Of a DNA stretch of 48,746 bases, positions 15,980 through 25,264 are shown piece by piece. Positions within the stretch are counted from its first letter, which is position 1, and each line of letters begins with the position of its first letter. This stretch comes from Myxococcales bacterium (lineage in GTDB: Bacteria > Myxococcota_A > Bradymonadia > Bradymonadales > Bradymonadaceae). The position numbers and the translations under genes are program-made. The notes beneath the pieces were generated by a model, which made no database searches, was not told the DNA's origin, and saw only the letters and a list, made by a program, of their open reading frames with translations. The DNA is taken from the NCBI GenBank assembly GCA_007119175.1, contig SKQC01000093.1, positions 1 to 48,746 of the forward strand, given 5' to 3'.

Positions 15980-18439
15980 ATGGCGGAATACGACAACGAC
16001 GCAATTATGGAAGACTCCTTGGAAAATACGCAGGAATTAGCGCTGCTTCCACTGAGGAATACAGTGCTTTTCCCCCAGGTCGTGGTGCCCCTGGCGGTCG
16101 GTCGGCCGAAGAGCGTCAAGCTCATCGAAGAGGCCGTCCAAGAGGAGACTCCTATCGCCGTCCTCACCCAGCGCGAGCCGGAGACCGATGATCCGGTCAC
16201 CGATGATTTATATCCGATCGGTACGGTGGCCCGGATATTAAAGGTCGTCAAAATCGCCAACGATAACTACAGCGTCATCATCCAGGGCCAGAAGCGAATT
16301 GTCCTCGACGAGATGCTTCAAGAAGAACCCTATTTTAAGGGACGTTTCGACATCGTCGAGCCCCCTGCCGAGCCGGTGGGCGAAGAGCAGGTAGAGGTAG
16401 AAGCGCTGTTTATGAATTTGAAAAGCACCGCCAAGCAGGTGGTCAAATTCATTCCCGAGATGCCCAAGGAGGCCTCGCAGATGGTGGAAGGGGTCAATGA
16501 CCCCGGCCAGCTCTGTGATTTTGTGGCCGCCAATATGGATATCACCACCGAGGAAAAACAGGAGATTTTGGAGACGGTCGGTCTCAAGGACCGCCTGACC
16601 ACGGTGGTCACTCTGCTGGCGCGTCAGCTCGAAGTGCTCCGGGTCAGCGACAAGATTCAGAGCCAGATCAAAGAAGAGATCGACAAAAACCAGCGCGAGT
16701 ACTACCTGCGCCAGCAGCTCAAGGCGATCAAAGAGCAGCTCGGCGAGATGGACGGCGAAGGGGGCGACCTCGACGAGATCGCCCAGAAGCTCGACGAGCT
16801 CGATTTGCCCGAAGAGGTAGAGGATAAATGCCGCAAGCAGCTAAAGCGGCTGCGCATGATGCAGCCGGCGTCCAGCGAGTATGGCGTCACCCGGACCTAC
16901 GTGGAGACTTTGCTCGACGTACCCTGGAATAAGCAGACTCAGGACAAGCTCGACATCCACGAGGCGCGGCGAATTCTCGACGAAGATCACTATGATCTGG
17001 ACAAGGTCAAAAAACGGATCATCGAATATCTGGCGGTCCGGAAATTAAAAAACGATATGAAGGGGCCGATTTTGTGTCTCGTCGGGCCTCCCGGGGTGGG
17101 CAAGACCAGCCTTGGCCGCAGTGTGGCCCGTGCCCTGGGGCGAAAATTCGTGCGGATCAGCCTCGGCGGTATCACCGACGAGTCCGAAATTCGCGGACAC
17201 CGCCGTACCTACGTGGGAGCCCTGCCGGGACGGATCGTTCAAGGGTTGCGAAAAGCCGAGACCAATAATCCGGTCTTTATGCTCGACGAGATCGACAAGA
17301 TCGGCCGTGATTTTCGCGGCGATCCATCGGCGGCGCTTTTGGAGGTGCTCGATCCGGAACAGAATAGTGAGTTTTCCGACCACTATCTGGAGATTCCCGT
17401 CGACCTTTCAAATGTGTTGTTCATCGCCACAGCGAATATGCTCGACCCCATCTCGGCGCCTCTGCGTGACCGGATGGACGTCATCGAAATCCCGGGCTAT
17501 ACGGCTCACGATAAGCGCCATATCGCCCGGCAATACTTGATTCCGAAGGCTCTGGAATCGCATGGGATCACCGAGGACCATCTGGACCTCGAAGATAGTG
17601 CGCTGGACAAGATCGTGCGCAATTACACCCGCGAGGCCGGGGTTCGCAATCTGGAGCGGCGTATCGCCGAAATTGCCCGAGGGGTCGCAGTCCAGGTGGC
17701 GGAATCAGTAGAAAAGATCGAGGAGGGCGAAGAGGACGTCGAAGAGGTCAGTATTACTGTTGGCGGGGAGAAAGTCTCAGAGTTTCTGGGACCGGAGAAA
17801 TTCCAGTACGAGGCCGCCCAGCGCACCGCCCATCCGGGTGTGGCAACAGGGCTGGCCTGGACGGCGGCCGGTGGCGATATCTTATTTATCGAATCCACCA
17901 AAATGCCGGGCAAAGGCGAATTAGTGCTCACCGGGCAGTTAGGTGACGTGATGAAGGAGTCAGTCCGAGCAGCGCTGAGTTATATCCGAAGCCGGGCCGA
18001 GGAATTTGAGATCGACAAAAACTTCATGCGCGAAAACGATATCCATATTCACGTTCCGGCAGGAGCGATCCCGAAAGACGGTCCGTCGGCGGGGATCACG
18101 ATGTATATCTCGTTATTGAGCCTGCTGACGGGCGTCAAAGTGCGATCCGATGTGGCCATGAGCGGCGAAATCACTCTTCGCGGCAATATCCTGCCCGTCG
18201 GGGGAATCAAAGAAAAGGTTCTTGCGGCCCACCGATCAGAGATTAAACGCGTCGTCCTGCCTCAGCGAAACGAAAAGGATATGGTCGATGTCTCCGACGA
18301 GATCAAAGACGAGTTAGAGTTCTTTTTTCTCGACCACGTCAGTGAACTTCCGGAGTTGGTCCTTGAGGAAGGTGATTGGGAATTTGCCGGCAAGGCAGCC
18401 TCAGGCGGTGATGAAGATGAAGAGGCGTCGGCCGAGTAG
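15980..18439 (+). CDS. lon: ATP-dependent protease Lon (LonA)
   Basis: The 819-residue protein is the full length for LonA. The N-terminal substrate-recognition domain starts LALLPLRNTVLFPQ. A coiled-coil region contains QREYYLRQQLKAIKEQLGE. The AAA+ domain has Walker A GPPGVGKTS (about 369) and Walker B VFMLDEIDKIG. The C-terminal serine protease has the catalytic dyad Ser703 (in KDGPSAGITM) and Lys about 746 (in VGGIKEKVLAAHR). It degrades misfolded and regulatory proteins in the cytoplasm. Extra acidic residues occur near 590-600 and at the C-terminus (GGDEDEEASAE). It is transcribed alone, followed by a strong terminator. Confidence 0.98.
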   Translation: MAEYDNDAIMEDSLENTQELALLPLRNTVLFPQVVVPLAVGRPKSVKLIEEAVQEETPIAVLTQREPETDDPVTDDLYPIGTVARILKVVKIANDNYSVIIQGQKRIVLDEMLQEEPYFKGRFDIVEPPAEPVGEEQVEVEALFMNLKSTAKQVVKFIPEMPKEASQMVEGVNDPGQLCDFVAANMDITTEEKQEILETVGLKDRLTTVVTLLARQLEVLRVSDKIQSQIKEEIDKNQREYYLRQQLKAIKEQLGEMDGEGGDLDEIAQKLDELDLPEEVEDKCRKQLKRLRMMQPASSEYGVTRTYVETLLDVPWNKQTQDKLDIHEARRILDEDHYDLDKVKKRIIEYLAVRKLKNDMKGPILCLVGPPGVGKTSLGRSVARALGRKFVRISLGGITDESEIRGHRRTYVGALPGRIVQGLRKAETNNPVFMLDEIDKIGRDFRGDPSAALLEVLDPEQNSEFSDHYLEIPVDLSNVLFIATANMLDPISAPLRDRMDVIEIPGYTAHDKRHIARQYLIPKALESHGITEDHLDLEDSALDKIVRNYTREAGVRNLERRIAEIARGVAVQVAESVEKIEEGEEDVEEVSITVGGEKVSEFLGPEKFQYEAAQRTAHPGVATGLAWTAAGGDILFIESTKMPGKGELVLTGQLGDVMKESVRAALSYIRSRAEEFEIDKNFMRENDIHIHVPAGAIPKDGPSAGITMYISLLSLLTGVKVRSDVAMSGEITLRGNILPVGGIKEKVLAAHRSEIKRVVLPQRNEKDMVDVSDEIKDELEFFFLDHVSELPELVLEEGDWEFAGKAASGGDEDEEASAE

Positions 18440-18455
18440 ACTAGTGGTACTCGAT

Positions 18456-18498
18456 AAAAAAAGCCCCGCGTCGAGCAGTCGACGCGGGGCTTTTTTTT
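18456..18498. terminator. Strong bidirectional intrinsic terminator between lon and greA
   Basis: A perfect 13-bp GC-rich stem (18462-18474 with 18479-18491, loop gcag) is flanked by a run of A on the left and T on the right. It therefore terminates both lon on plus and greA on minus. Confidence 0.95.
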
Positions 18499-18524
18499 CG
18501 ACTTTTTTTTAAGAGTGCCAATAC

Positions 18525-18998
18525 TCAGACAAACTCGACGTCCATGATCTCGACGATGCGGTCGCCCTTGGGGGCGCGAATCGTCGTCTCCTCACCGATG
18601 GATTTTCCGATGAGGGCCCGCGCGATGGGGCTGGCGTAGGAGATCTTTTTGTCTTTGATATCCGCCTCATCGTCACCGACGATCTGGTAGGTGAATTCCT
18701 CATCGGCTTCGAAATCATAGATGGTGACCGTGGCGCCGAAGACGACGCGGTCACCGCTCAAATCGGCGGGATCGATGATCTCTGCCTGGGCCAATTTGCC
18801 CTGGATTTCGCGGATACGTCCTTCCACGAATCCCTGCTTGTCCTTTGCGGCGTCGTATTCGGCATTCTCACTGAGATCGCCGTGGGCGCGTGCTTCCTCG
18901 ATCTCGGAGACAACCTTGGGACGCTCGACGCGTTTGAGGCGGTCCAATTCGTCGCGGAGCCGCTCATGTCCAATACGGGTCATCGGTACTTTTTGCAT
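18525..18998 (-). CDS. greA: Transcription elongation factor GreA
   Basis: The protein is 157 residues, standard for GreA. The N-terminal coiled coil carries the acidic tip [19 protein letters not shown] (about 35-53), whose Asp/Glu pair enters the RNA polymerase secondary channel to stimulate cleavage of backtracked RNA. The C-terminal FKBP-like domain ends [23 protein letters not shown] lies five bases before ATG 18998. It is separated by 220 bases from the symporter gene on the same strand, so it may have its own promoter; I see no clear one. Confidence 0.97.
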   Translation of the reverse strand: MQKVPMTRIGHERLRDELDRLKRVERPKVVSEIEEARAHGDLSENAEYDAAKDKQGFVEGRIREIQGKLAQAEIIDPADLSGDRVVFGATVTIYDFEADEEFTYQIVGDDEADIKDKKISYASPIARALIGKSIGEETTIRAPKGDRIVEIMDVEFV

Positions 18999-19218
18999 AG
19001 ATACTCCCAGATGGTCGGGGTTGTTTTTGCCCGGATTATTCGTGACTCGTCAACGGCTGATCATCAGCTGTGTGACCCCGTTATATTCCTTGGTGACAAT
19101 GCGTTTGGCCGCCTGCGGGACGTGAGTTTTGACTGTCGACGTCATTTGGCTTCGTCGCGACGCGGCGCTGCTAATCCGTGTTAGGGGCGCGACATTATGG
19201 GATACAATGGTCGGGTTT
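18999..19218. other. Intergenic region between symporter and greA
   Basis: 220 bases on the minus-strand path into greA. A 31-residue minus-strand frame (MTSTVKTHVPQAAKRIVTKE..., about 19050-19145) is open but has no ribosome-binding site. I see no convincing promoter, terminator or RNA. Confidence 0.3.
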
Positions 19219-21108
19219 TCAATCGAATTCACCGGCGTGGAGCCGATCCCAATAAGATTCGAGGGCGGCTTTGATTTTCGGAGCCAGCAAGACGACGCCG
19301 ATGATATTGGGAAATGCCATCGAAAGCAGCATGAGGTCCGAGAAATCCAGGACGTTGTCGATACTGGTGATGGCGCCCAAAAAGATGAAAAATAAGAAGA
19401 TGTAGCGGTACGTCATCGACTCTTTTACGCCGAATAAAAAGGCCCAGCAGCGCTCGCCGTAATACGACCAGGAAATCATGGTGCTGAAGGCAAATAAGAT
19501 CACGGCAATGGACAGGATGTAGGGGAACCACCAGATGACGGTACCGAAGGCTGCCGAAGTCAATGCGATATCGTCGAGCCCGGCCATGGCAGGGTCGGCG
19601 TAGACGCCGGTGATGACGATGACGCACCCGGTCATAAAGCAGACAATTAGAGTATCGATGGCCGGTTCCAAAAGAGCGACGAAGCCCTCGCGGACCGGTT
19701 CTTTGGTCTTGGCCGCTGAGTGGGCGATGGCCGCCGAACCGATGCCAGCCTCACTGGAGAAGGCCGCACGCGTAATGCCGACGATGAGCACGCCGACCAG
19801 TCCTCCGAGACCGGCCTGGGGATTGAACGCCTCGCTGACAATGATCCGCACGGCGTCGGGGATCATGGTGTAGTGGGAGATGAGGATATACAGGGCTGCC
19901 GAGACGTAGATGACGACCATGGCGGGAACGATCTTGGAGGCGACGCTGCCGATGCGCTTGATACCGCCGATGATGACCAGACCGACCAGAAAGACCATGA
20001 AGATTCCGTACAACCAGCTCCGCGGCTGAACTCCGCCGGAGATCGCCGCCTCGTTGAACACCTCCATTTGCTCAAAGGTTGTCCAATCGACGCTTCGCTC
20101 CTCGACCTCCCCGAAGTAGATCTCCTCAAGGTCCATGGGCCCGCTGTCAAAGCGTGAACCCGCCTCGGTGGCCTGGATCTCAAACGACAAGCTGAAGCGA
20201 CCGTCGTCTCGCAATTGCCAGTCATCGATTTCGGCGCGGATAGTCTCGATTGGCTGGTAGACCTGAGGGGCAAATTCGTCACCACGTGGCGATGATCGCT
20301 CGATGCGAACCAGGTGAGGGGGCATGGTGATGGTAAGCGGCTGGTCGTGAACCACCGTGGCCTCACCGGTGGCCTGCTCGCCGGCCAGCCAGGGGATGAG
20401 ATCGGTGGTGGTCTGAAAGCTCTGATTGGCCTGAAACATATTTCCGCCGCCCAGCGAGCCTCCGATACATAAAATAGCGAAGATGGCGGCCAGGTATTTA
20501 CCCAGAGTGGGGCGTCCAATCTCGGCAAGTCCGTCGCGCAAATAGACCATCGGTCCACCCTGGACCATGCCGTCTTCGTCGACCTTTCGGTACATCTGGC
20601 CCAACGTGCATTCAGCGAATTTACTGGCCATTCCGAAGAGGGCGGCAAACATCATCCAGAAGACGGCCCCCGGGCCGCCGATGCTGACAGCGAGAGCGAC
20701 CCCGGCAATATTGCCGAGACCAACTGTGGCCGACAGGGCCGTACTCAGTGCCTGAAAGTGGCTGACTTCGCCGGGATCGTCGGGGTCATCGTATTTGCCG
20801 ATGACCACCTTGATGGCGTGGCGCACCCCTCGCACGTTGATAAAATCGAAGCGAAACGTGAAATATATGGCGCCGGCGATAAGCGTGAGAACGACCAGCG
20901 GGATCTCGTTGAGAAAATCCCAGAAACCGCCGAGCAAGCTGGGGACGGTGCCAAAGGCGATGGCGTAGATGGCGGCGACGATTCCGCCGAATTGCCGGTC
21001 GATGACCTCCAGGTCTCCCTCGGTGGTCACGGCGACCAGGACGCTGAAGATGATGAGGATTGCGACGACGACGGCGTGTCGCTGAGTGGAGCTGAGAAAA
21101 GGCTTCAT
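19219..21108 (-). CDS. Sodium:amino-acid (alanine/glycine) symporter, AGCS family, with inserted soluble domain
   Basis: The protein is 629 residues against about 450-490 for typical AGCS carriers. Family signatures include ALSATVGLGNIAGVALA (about 124-140), GGPGAVFWM (144-152), GGSLGGGNMFQANQS (216-230), VIIGGIKRIGSVA (378-390) and AAFSSEAGIGSAAIAHSAA. These cover the sodium- and substrate-binding region of DagA/AlsT-type transporters. Between GNMFQANQ and the next membrane segment, where ordinary members have a short loop, about 130 polar residues (about 235-365) are inserted. They contain strand-like segments (HLVRIERSS, FSLSFEIQATEAG). The N-terminus also carries an extra hydrophobic segment (about 12-28). 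GGAGG precedes ATG 21108. It imports alanine, glycine or similar with sodium. Confidence 0.93.
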   Translation of the reverse strand: MKPFLSSTQRHAVVVAILIIFSVLVAVTTEGDLEVIDRQFGGIVAAIYAIAFGTVPSLLGGFWDFLNEIPLVVLTLIAGAIYFTFRFDFINVRGVRHAIKVVIGKYDDPDDPGEVSHFQALSTALSATVGLGNIAGVALAVSIGGPGAVFWMMFAALFGMASKFAECTLGQMYRKVDEDGMVQGGPMVYLRDGLAEIGRPTLGKYLAAIFAILCIGGSLGGGNMFQANQSFQTTTDLIPWLAGEQATGEATVVHDQPLTITMPPHLVRIERSSPRGDEFAPQVYQPIETIRAEIDDWQLRDDGRFSLSFEIQATEAGSRFDSGPMDLEEIYFGEVEERSVDWTTFEQMEVFNEAAISGGVQPRSWLYGIFMVFLVGLVIIGGIKRIGSVASKIVPAMVVIYVSAALYILISHYTMIPDAVRIIVSEAFNPQAGLGGLVGVLIVGITRAAFSSEAGIGSAAIAHSAAKTKEPVREGFVALLEPAIDTLIVCFMTGCVIVITGVYADPAMAGLDDIALTSAAFGTVIWWFPYILSIAVILFAFSTMISWSYYGERCWAFLFGVKESMTYRYIFLFFIFLGAITSIDNVLDFSDLMLLSMAFPNIIGVVLLAPKIKAALESYWDRLHAGEFD

Positions 21109-21291
21109 CGGGGAACCTCCTCGATCTTCTCCGCAAATCGTTGAGACGTCTTAAGGGGCGGACGGCAGCAACGAAAGAGGGGCGGCGAAGTCGGCACGGC
21201 GAAAAAAAGAAATTGCGAACGCGTCGAGATTTAGCACCGCGGACGGCGGGGACGCAACCTTCGATAGAGCGCAGTAAACGGCTCCCCAGCA

Positions 21292-21927
21292 TCAATGTCG
21301 GTGGAAATGATAGCCTACGTGTGCCCGTACCGAGGAATAGTGAGGAAAATCCGACAGTTGGCTCAGCGGTGCGTAGACGTTGACGGCTCCGCCAAAGGAG
21401 ATGCGCCGGCTTTTTCGATAATCAAAGCCCAATGTGGCACGCATGGAAAACAGCTCCCCCTGCGGCGACGCCGATGAAGGAGGGCCCATTGGGTGAACGA
21501 CGGCGGCGACTTCCGCAAAGGGTACGTAGATGGCGATATCGAAGGCGTAGCGCACGCCCACGGCTGCAGATGCCACCGTATGTGGACCGATGGGCTCGTC
21601 GTCCTCGTCGGTGGTCTCAAAATGATGACTGGCTCCGGCGTCGAGAGTCAGACGCCAGAAGTCGTTTAACAAAAACACGCCACCGATATCGACGGCCGGT
21701 CCCCACCAACCGAATGCCGAGGGCGCCGCGTGCTGGATGCTGGCGGCGCCGACACCGCCCCATACCTGGCCTTCTGAGGTCAGGGCATGAGCGACAGGTG
21801 CGGCGGCGAGCACAACGACGGCTCCCAATACGGCCACGAGATGTCGCAATCCACCGCAGAAGGTGGGCTTTATATTTATCGAGAGCCGAAAGCCGTTGGA
21901 AGGCGAGCCGGAACATCGTTGTTTCAT
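21292..21927 (-). CDS. Putative outer-membrane beta-barrel-like secreted protein
   Basis: The protein is 211 residues from ATG 21927; no clear ribosome-binding site was seen. A late signal peptide (about 30-48, LVAVLGAVVVLAAAPVAHA) probably ends at AHA|L. The mature part alternates hydrophobic and polar residues in strands, including WRLTLDAGASHHF, HTVASAAVGVRYAFDIAIYVPFAEVAAVV, FSMRATLGFDYRKS and SSVRAHVGYHFHRH. It ends in an aromatic/His tail, as in small outer-membrane barrels that often end in F. Function is unknown. It is divergent from the YfgM-like gene and lies upstream of the symporter on the same strand with a 183-base gap in which I see nothing specific. Confidence 0.65.
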   Translation of the reverse strand: MKQRCSGSPSNGFRLSINIKPTFCGGLRHLVAVLGAVVVLAAAPVAHALTSEGQVWGGVGAASIQHAAPSAFGWWGPAVDIGGVFLLNDFWRLTLDAGASHHFETTDEDDEPIGPHTVASAAVGVRYAFDIAIYVPFAEVAAVVHPMGPPSSASPQGELFSMRATLGFDYRKSRRISFGGAVNVYAPLSQLSDFPHYSSVRAHVGYHFHRH

Positions 21928-22117
21928 GGAGTTGGCCGGTGTGGAGTCGTCGTCTGACCGGTGCGGTTGACACCCCGAAAGGCGGTTAATATAGTCCGCT
22001 CCCACTCGTTTTTGACCAAACGTAAAGCGAGTGTCCGGTCGCCAGAAGACGTCGAATCGAGAGAGGTATGGCATTGCCCGTCAAGTGGCGAGCGAGCTCA
22101 GGTTAAGGAGAGAATGA

Positions 22118-22921
22118 ATGGCAATCAAGATTAAGAACAAAGGAAAGCAGGGACCAGAGGAGCCGGAAGAGGAGGGCGGACCAGGAGTCCCCCCCGCTGG
22201 AGCTCCCGGAAGTGGTCTCGACGGATTCGAACGGGCCAGCTTTATGGCGGCGGCCTGGATCGAGGATAATCGAACCCTGTTCTTTGCCATGGTGGGCGTC
22301 GCCCTCGTCGCCACTCTGGCCATCGTGCTTGGCGTCTATTACGTGCGCGGTCAGCAGGTGGAAGCCTCCAACCGTCTCAGCGAAGGACTGGCAGCCTACG
22401 AGGTGCCCGTAGAGGGTTCCCCGGAGTTGGAAGCGATGCGCGCTCAGGAGGGTTTTCCAGAGCCGCCAAAGGTCTTTGATAACACCGAAGAAAAGTGGAC
22501 CATCGTCTATGATAGCGCTGAAAATACTCTGGCAGACTTCGATCGCGGTCCGATCGCTGTGACGTCGCGACTCGTCAAAGGGGCGTCGGCGATGAATCTC
22601 GGAAATTACGAGGAATCAGCCGATCTTTACCAAGAGGTTATCGACAGCGACGATGCCGACCAGGAGCTTGAAGCAATGGCCAATATGGGATTGGCCAATA
22701 GCCGGGCGGCGACAGGTGATATCGACGGTGCAGAAAGCGCCTGGGGGCGCTTTGTGGAATTGCAGCCGGAACGTCAGGCCTATGCCGATTTTGAAATGGC
22801 CCGTCTCGTCGAGCGTCACGGTGAAAAAGACGACGCACGCGAGCGATACGAGCGGTTTCTTGAGGAACATCCCGACAGTTCATATGTCGATGAAGTGGAG
22901 CGCCGTAACGCGCTTTTATAA
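22118..22921 (+). CDS. YfgM-like tetratricopeptide repeat protein (periplasmic chaperone partner)
   Basis: The protein is 267 residues, with AAGGAG seven bases before ATG 22118. A Pro/Glu/Gly-rich cytoplasmic N-terminus is followed by one membrane segment (about 54-76, LFFAMVGVALVATLAIVLGVYYV) and a periplasmic helical part. The latter has TPR-like repeats at about 155-265 (AMNLGNYEESADLYQEVI, ANMGLANSRAATGDIDGAESAW). This anchor-plus-TPR layout is that of YfgM/AncB, a Sec-translocon-associated protein that helps outer-membrane protein traffic in E. coli. The next gene is BamB, as in the E. coli yfgM-bamB pair, which supports the call. The der gene that follows in E. coli is absent here. Confidence 0.8.
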   Translation: MAIKIKNKGKQGPEEPEEEGGPGVPPAGAPGSGLDGFERASFMAAAWIEDNRTLFFAMVGVALVATLAIVLGVYYVRGQQVEASNRLSEGLAAYEVPVEGSPELEAMRAQEGFPEPPKVFDNTEEKWTIVYDSAENTLADFDRGPIAVTSRLVKGASAMNLGNYEESADLYQEVIDSDDADQELEAMANMGLANSRAATGDIDGAESAWGRFVELQPERQAYADFEMARLVERHGEKDDARERYERFLEEHPDSSYVDEVERRNALL

Positions 22922-22966
22922 ATCCAGTTTCTAATGCAGCGGACAGGTATTGTGGAGAGGGCTATA

Positions 22967-24103
22967 GTGCGGCATCCCGTAGGAGCGTGGCTCTGTGCCG
23001 CGCTCGCACTATTTTTAAGCGTTGGTTGCGCCACGGAAGCGGCGATTCCCGCCGGCTCTGATCGGGCCTCTGATATACGTATCGATGTGCAGTGGCGGCT
23101 TGATCTGGCCTCGGACAGGATCTGGGAGTTAGATCCAGCAGAGCTGGGACAGCCGGTATTGTCTCCCGGAGGCGACCTGCTGGTGGGGACGAGCAGGGGC
23201 TGGATGTATCGGATTTTTGCTCATTCTGGGGAAGTGGTATGGGCGACCAATGTAGGTGGGGCTATCGATGCCGAGGCCAATCTGGTGGGGCGCGAGGTAT
23301 TCGTCGGCAGTGACGACGGCGTTGTAGTCAGTCTCGATTGGCGCACCGGTGAGGAACAATGGCGTACCGAGACCCGAGGCTCTGTAGAGGCGCGTCCTAC
23401 GGTCTCCGAAGGTCGAGCCTTCGTGACTGATAGCGAGGATATTTTATATGCCCTTGATGCCGCCACGGGTGAGCTTTTGTGGGATTTTCAGCCTGCTGCA
23501 CCCGACTTTTTCACGATCAAAGGCGGCGGACAACCGCTGGTCGTCGGTGAGATGGTTTATTGCGGATTCGCCGATGGCACTCTGAGAGCATTTCTTGCCG
23601 ACAGTGGAGACGAGGCCTGGGTCGCCGACCTCGGCGACGAGACTGAGGAGTTCGGCGATGTGGACGTGCCGATATTTTTGGATGGAGATCGGCTGATTGC
23701 CACATCCCACGCCGGTGGAGTCTATGCCATTGAGCGGGAGACAGGTGCCACGCTGTGGCATAACGACATCCGCGATGTCGCCGGCGCCGAGATGCATGCC
23801 CATTGGTATTTCGGCGCTGTGTCGACCGGGGCGGTCTTTACCCTGGATACTCGTGACGGTGAGATATATTGGGAGTACGAGGTCCCCGATGACCACCTGG
23901 CCGTCGATATCTCAGTGGCTGGAGACTTCGTCGCCGTCGCCGTCTCAGAGGGCCCGATGTATTGGCTGCATGTGCGCAACGGAGAACCGGCGGCAAAATG
24001 GGCTCCCTCCAATGGTTTTCAGAATGCACCGATTTTCGACGATCGATTCGGCTACGTCATGTCCAGGCGTGGCTATCTCTACGGATTTTCGCTGGCCTAT
24101 TAG
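22967..24103 (+). CDS. bamB: BamB-like outer-membrane lipoprotein, PQQ-type beta-propeller
   Basis: I choose GTG 22967 (378 residues) over ATG 22934. GGAGAGG lies six bases upstream of the GTG, and the shorter product begins directly with a compact lipoprotein signal VRHPVGAWLCAALALFLSVGC (Cys21). The body is built of repeated PQQ/WD-like blades ending in GEVVWATN, GEEQWRTE, GELLWDFQ, DEAWVADLG, GATLWHND and GEIYWEYE, as in BamB. BamB is the propeller lipoprotein of the BAM complex that folds outer-membrane proteins. It follows the YfgM-like gene by 45 bases, probably as an operon. A generic PQQ-propeller lipoprotein of other function cannot be excluded. Confidence 0.82.
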   Translation: MRHPVGAWLCAALALFLSVGCATEAAIPAGSDRASDIRIDVQWRLDLASDRIWELDPAELGQPVLSPGGDLLVGTSRGWMYRIFAHSGEVVWATNVGGAIDAEANLVGREVFVGSDDGVVVSLDWRTGEEQWRTETRGSVEARPTVSEGRAFVTDSEDILYALDAATGELLWDFQPAAPDFFTIKGGGQPLVVGEMVYCGFADGTLRAFLADSGDEAWVADLGDETEEFGDVDVPIFLDGDRLIATSHAGGVYAIERETGATLWHNDIRDVAGAEMHAHWYFGAVSTGAVFTLDTRDGEIYWEYEVPDDHLAVDISVAGDFVAVAVSEGPMYWLHVRNGEPAAKWAPSNGFQNAPIFDDRFGYVMSRRGYLYGFSLAY

Positions 24104-24193
24104 GGCACAAAAGATATGTGCCTGAGCAATTCTGCTGTTGCGGCGGGTTGTAGTGAAACTAAAACAGCGTGGGTGGGGCAGCAGATGGTAGGC

Positions 24194-25126
24194 TCAGAGT
24201 GTAAAGGTCATTCCATCTTTGGCGACCACCGTATTGTCAAATAGATCGACGCTTATCTCACCGACATGGTCGAGGATTTCATCCGTGCTGGTCGGATCGT
24301 GGTGAAAGAGGCAGAGCTTTTCGACCTCAGCCATCTTGGCCATATTGGTCGCGATCTGCACTGTGGAGTGCCCATAGCCCTGAGTCGGCACGGGCATCGA
24401 GGTGTAGTGATCGTCGGTGTACATGGCATCGTGGATCAGAAGATCGGCGCCGCGGGCGAATTCAGCCAGGCGCTGATCGCCGTGGACGTATCCTTCAGTG
24501 TCAGTGGCGTAGACGACGGTCCGTCCGCCGGCCTTGATCTTGTATATATTGACCCCTGACTTGGGATGGTTGTACCCGCGCATGCAGTGGACTTCGATAT
24601 CGATATCGTCGTCGTCGGGAATCCGGTCGAGATGCTCCGGATGGCGCGACCGGACTTTGACGGGCGCCGCCTTGCCGCGTGAGAAATAAAGCACGTCGGC
24701 TTCGCCGATATCCTCGAAAAATTTCAGTGCCCGCATCTCGTGAAGGGCCACCGGGTAATAGGGGGCCTGAATCAGGGTTTCGATCGTCTCCTCGAAGCTG
24801 TCGAAACGACTGGATCGCGGACCGTATAGATACAGGGTGCTTTCGGGATGGAAAATCGGCGGAAAATACGGCAGGCCGACGAGGTGGTCGAAATGAGAGT
24901 GAGTGAAGACAATAGTTGCTATCAGAGGCTGTCCTGCACTCAGCGAACGGCCCAACAGTTCCTTGCCGTAGTTGATGATTCCACTGCCGGCGTCGAAAAT
25001 GATCTCCCGTTCACCGTAGCGAATTACGACGCAAGAGGTGGCCCCGCCGTAGCGATTAAATTCTTCGCCGTTGATCGGATAACTGCCGCGACATCCATGG
25101 ATCGTGACCGAAAATTCAGAGGACAT
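24194..25126 (-). CDS. MBL-fold metallo-hydrolase
   Basis: The protein is 310 residues. Zinc-binding motif THSHFDHLVGL lies at about 75-85 (His76, His78, Asp80, His81). A strand-rich region follows, then VYATDTEGYVHGD (metal-bridging Asp), LLIHDAMYT and GHST...CLFHHDP near the C-terminus. The early motif GCRGSYPINGEEFNRYGGATSCV is typical of the PhnP/RNase Z-like branch that acts on phosphodiesters (for example cyclic-nucleotide phosphodiesterase or PhnP). Substrate is not decided by sequence. It is cytoplasmic, with no signal peptide. It is convergent with bamB and divergent from the Lgt-like gene, so it stands alone. Confidence 0.88.
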   Translation of the reverse strand: MSSEFSVTIHGCRGSYPINGEEFNRYGGATSCVVIRYGEREIIFDAGSGIINYGKELLGRSLSAGQPLIATIVFTHSHFDHLVGLPYFPPIFHPESTLYLYGPRSSRFDSFEETIETLIQAPYYPVALHEMRALKFFEDIGEADVLYFSRGKAAPVKVRSRHPEHLDRIPDDDDIDIEVHCMRGYNHPKSGVNIYKIKAGGRTVVYATDTEGYVHGDQRLAEFARGADLLIHDAMYTDDHYTSMPVPTQGYGHSTVQIATNMAKMAEVEKLCLFHHDPTSTDEILDHVGEISVDLFDNTVVAKDGMTFTL

Positions 25127-25264
25127 TACTCAATGCCTGCATGGAAGTGGAAATGGGCGGGTTCACGTACGCACTCACTCATCAGATGGAGAGCAACTAT
25201 ATCAATGCCGTTTTTTCGGAGTCAAGTTTGCCACGGCGAATATAGGCGGAGACAAGGAGAGTAA

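Noticed and set aside
19050-19145. 31-residue minus-strand frame between symporter and greA
   Set aside because: It is open and protein-like but has no ribosome-binding site and is too short to support alone.
24104-24193. Short inverted repeat ggcaca/tgtgcc after bamB
   Set aside because: Only six base pairs, no T-run, and loop AT-rich; not strong enough to call a terminator.
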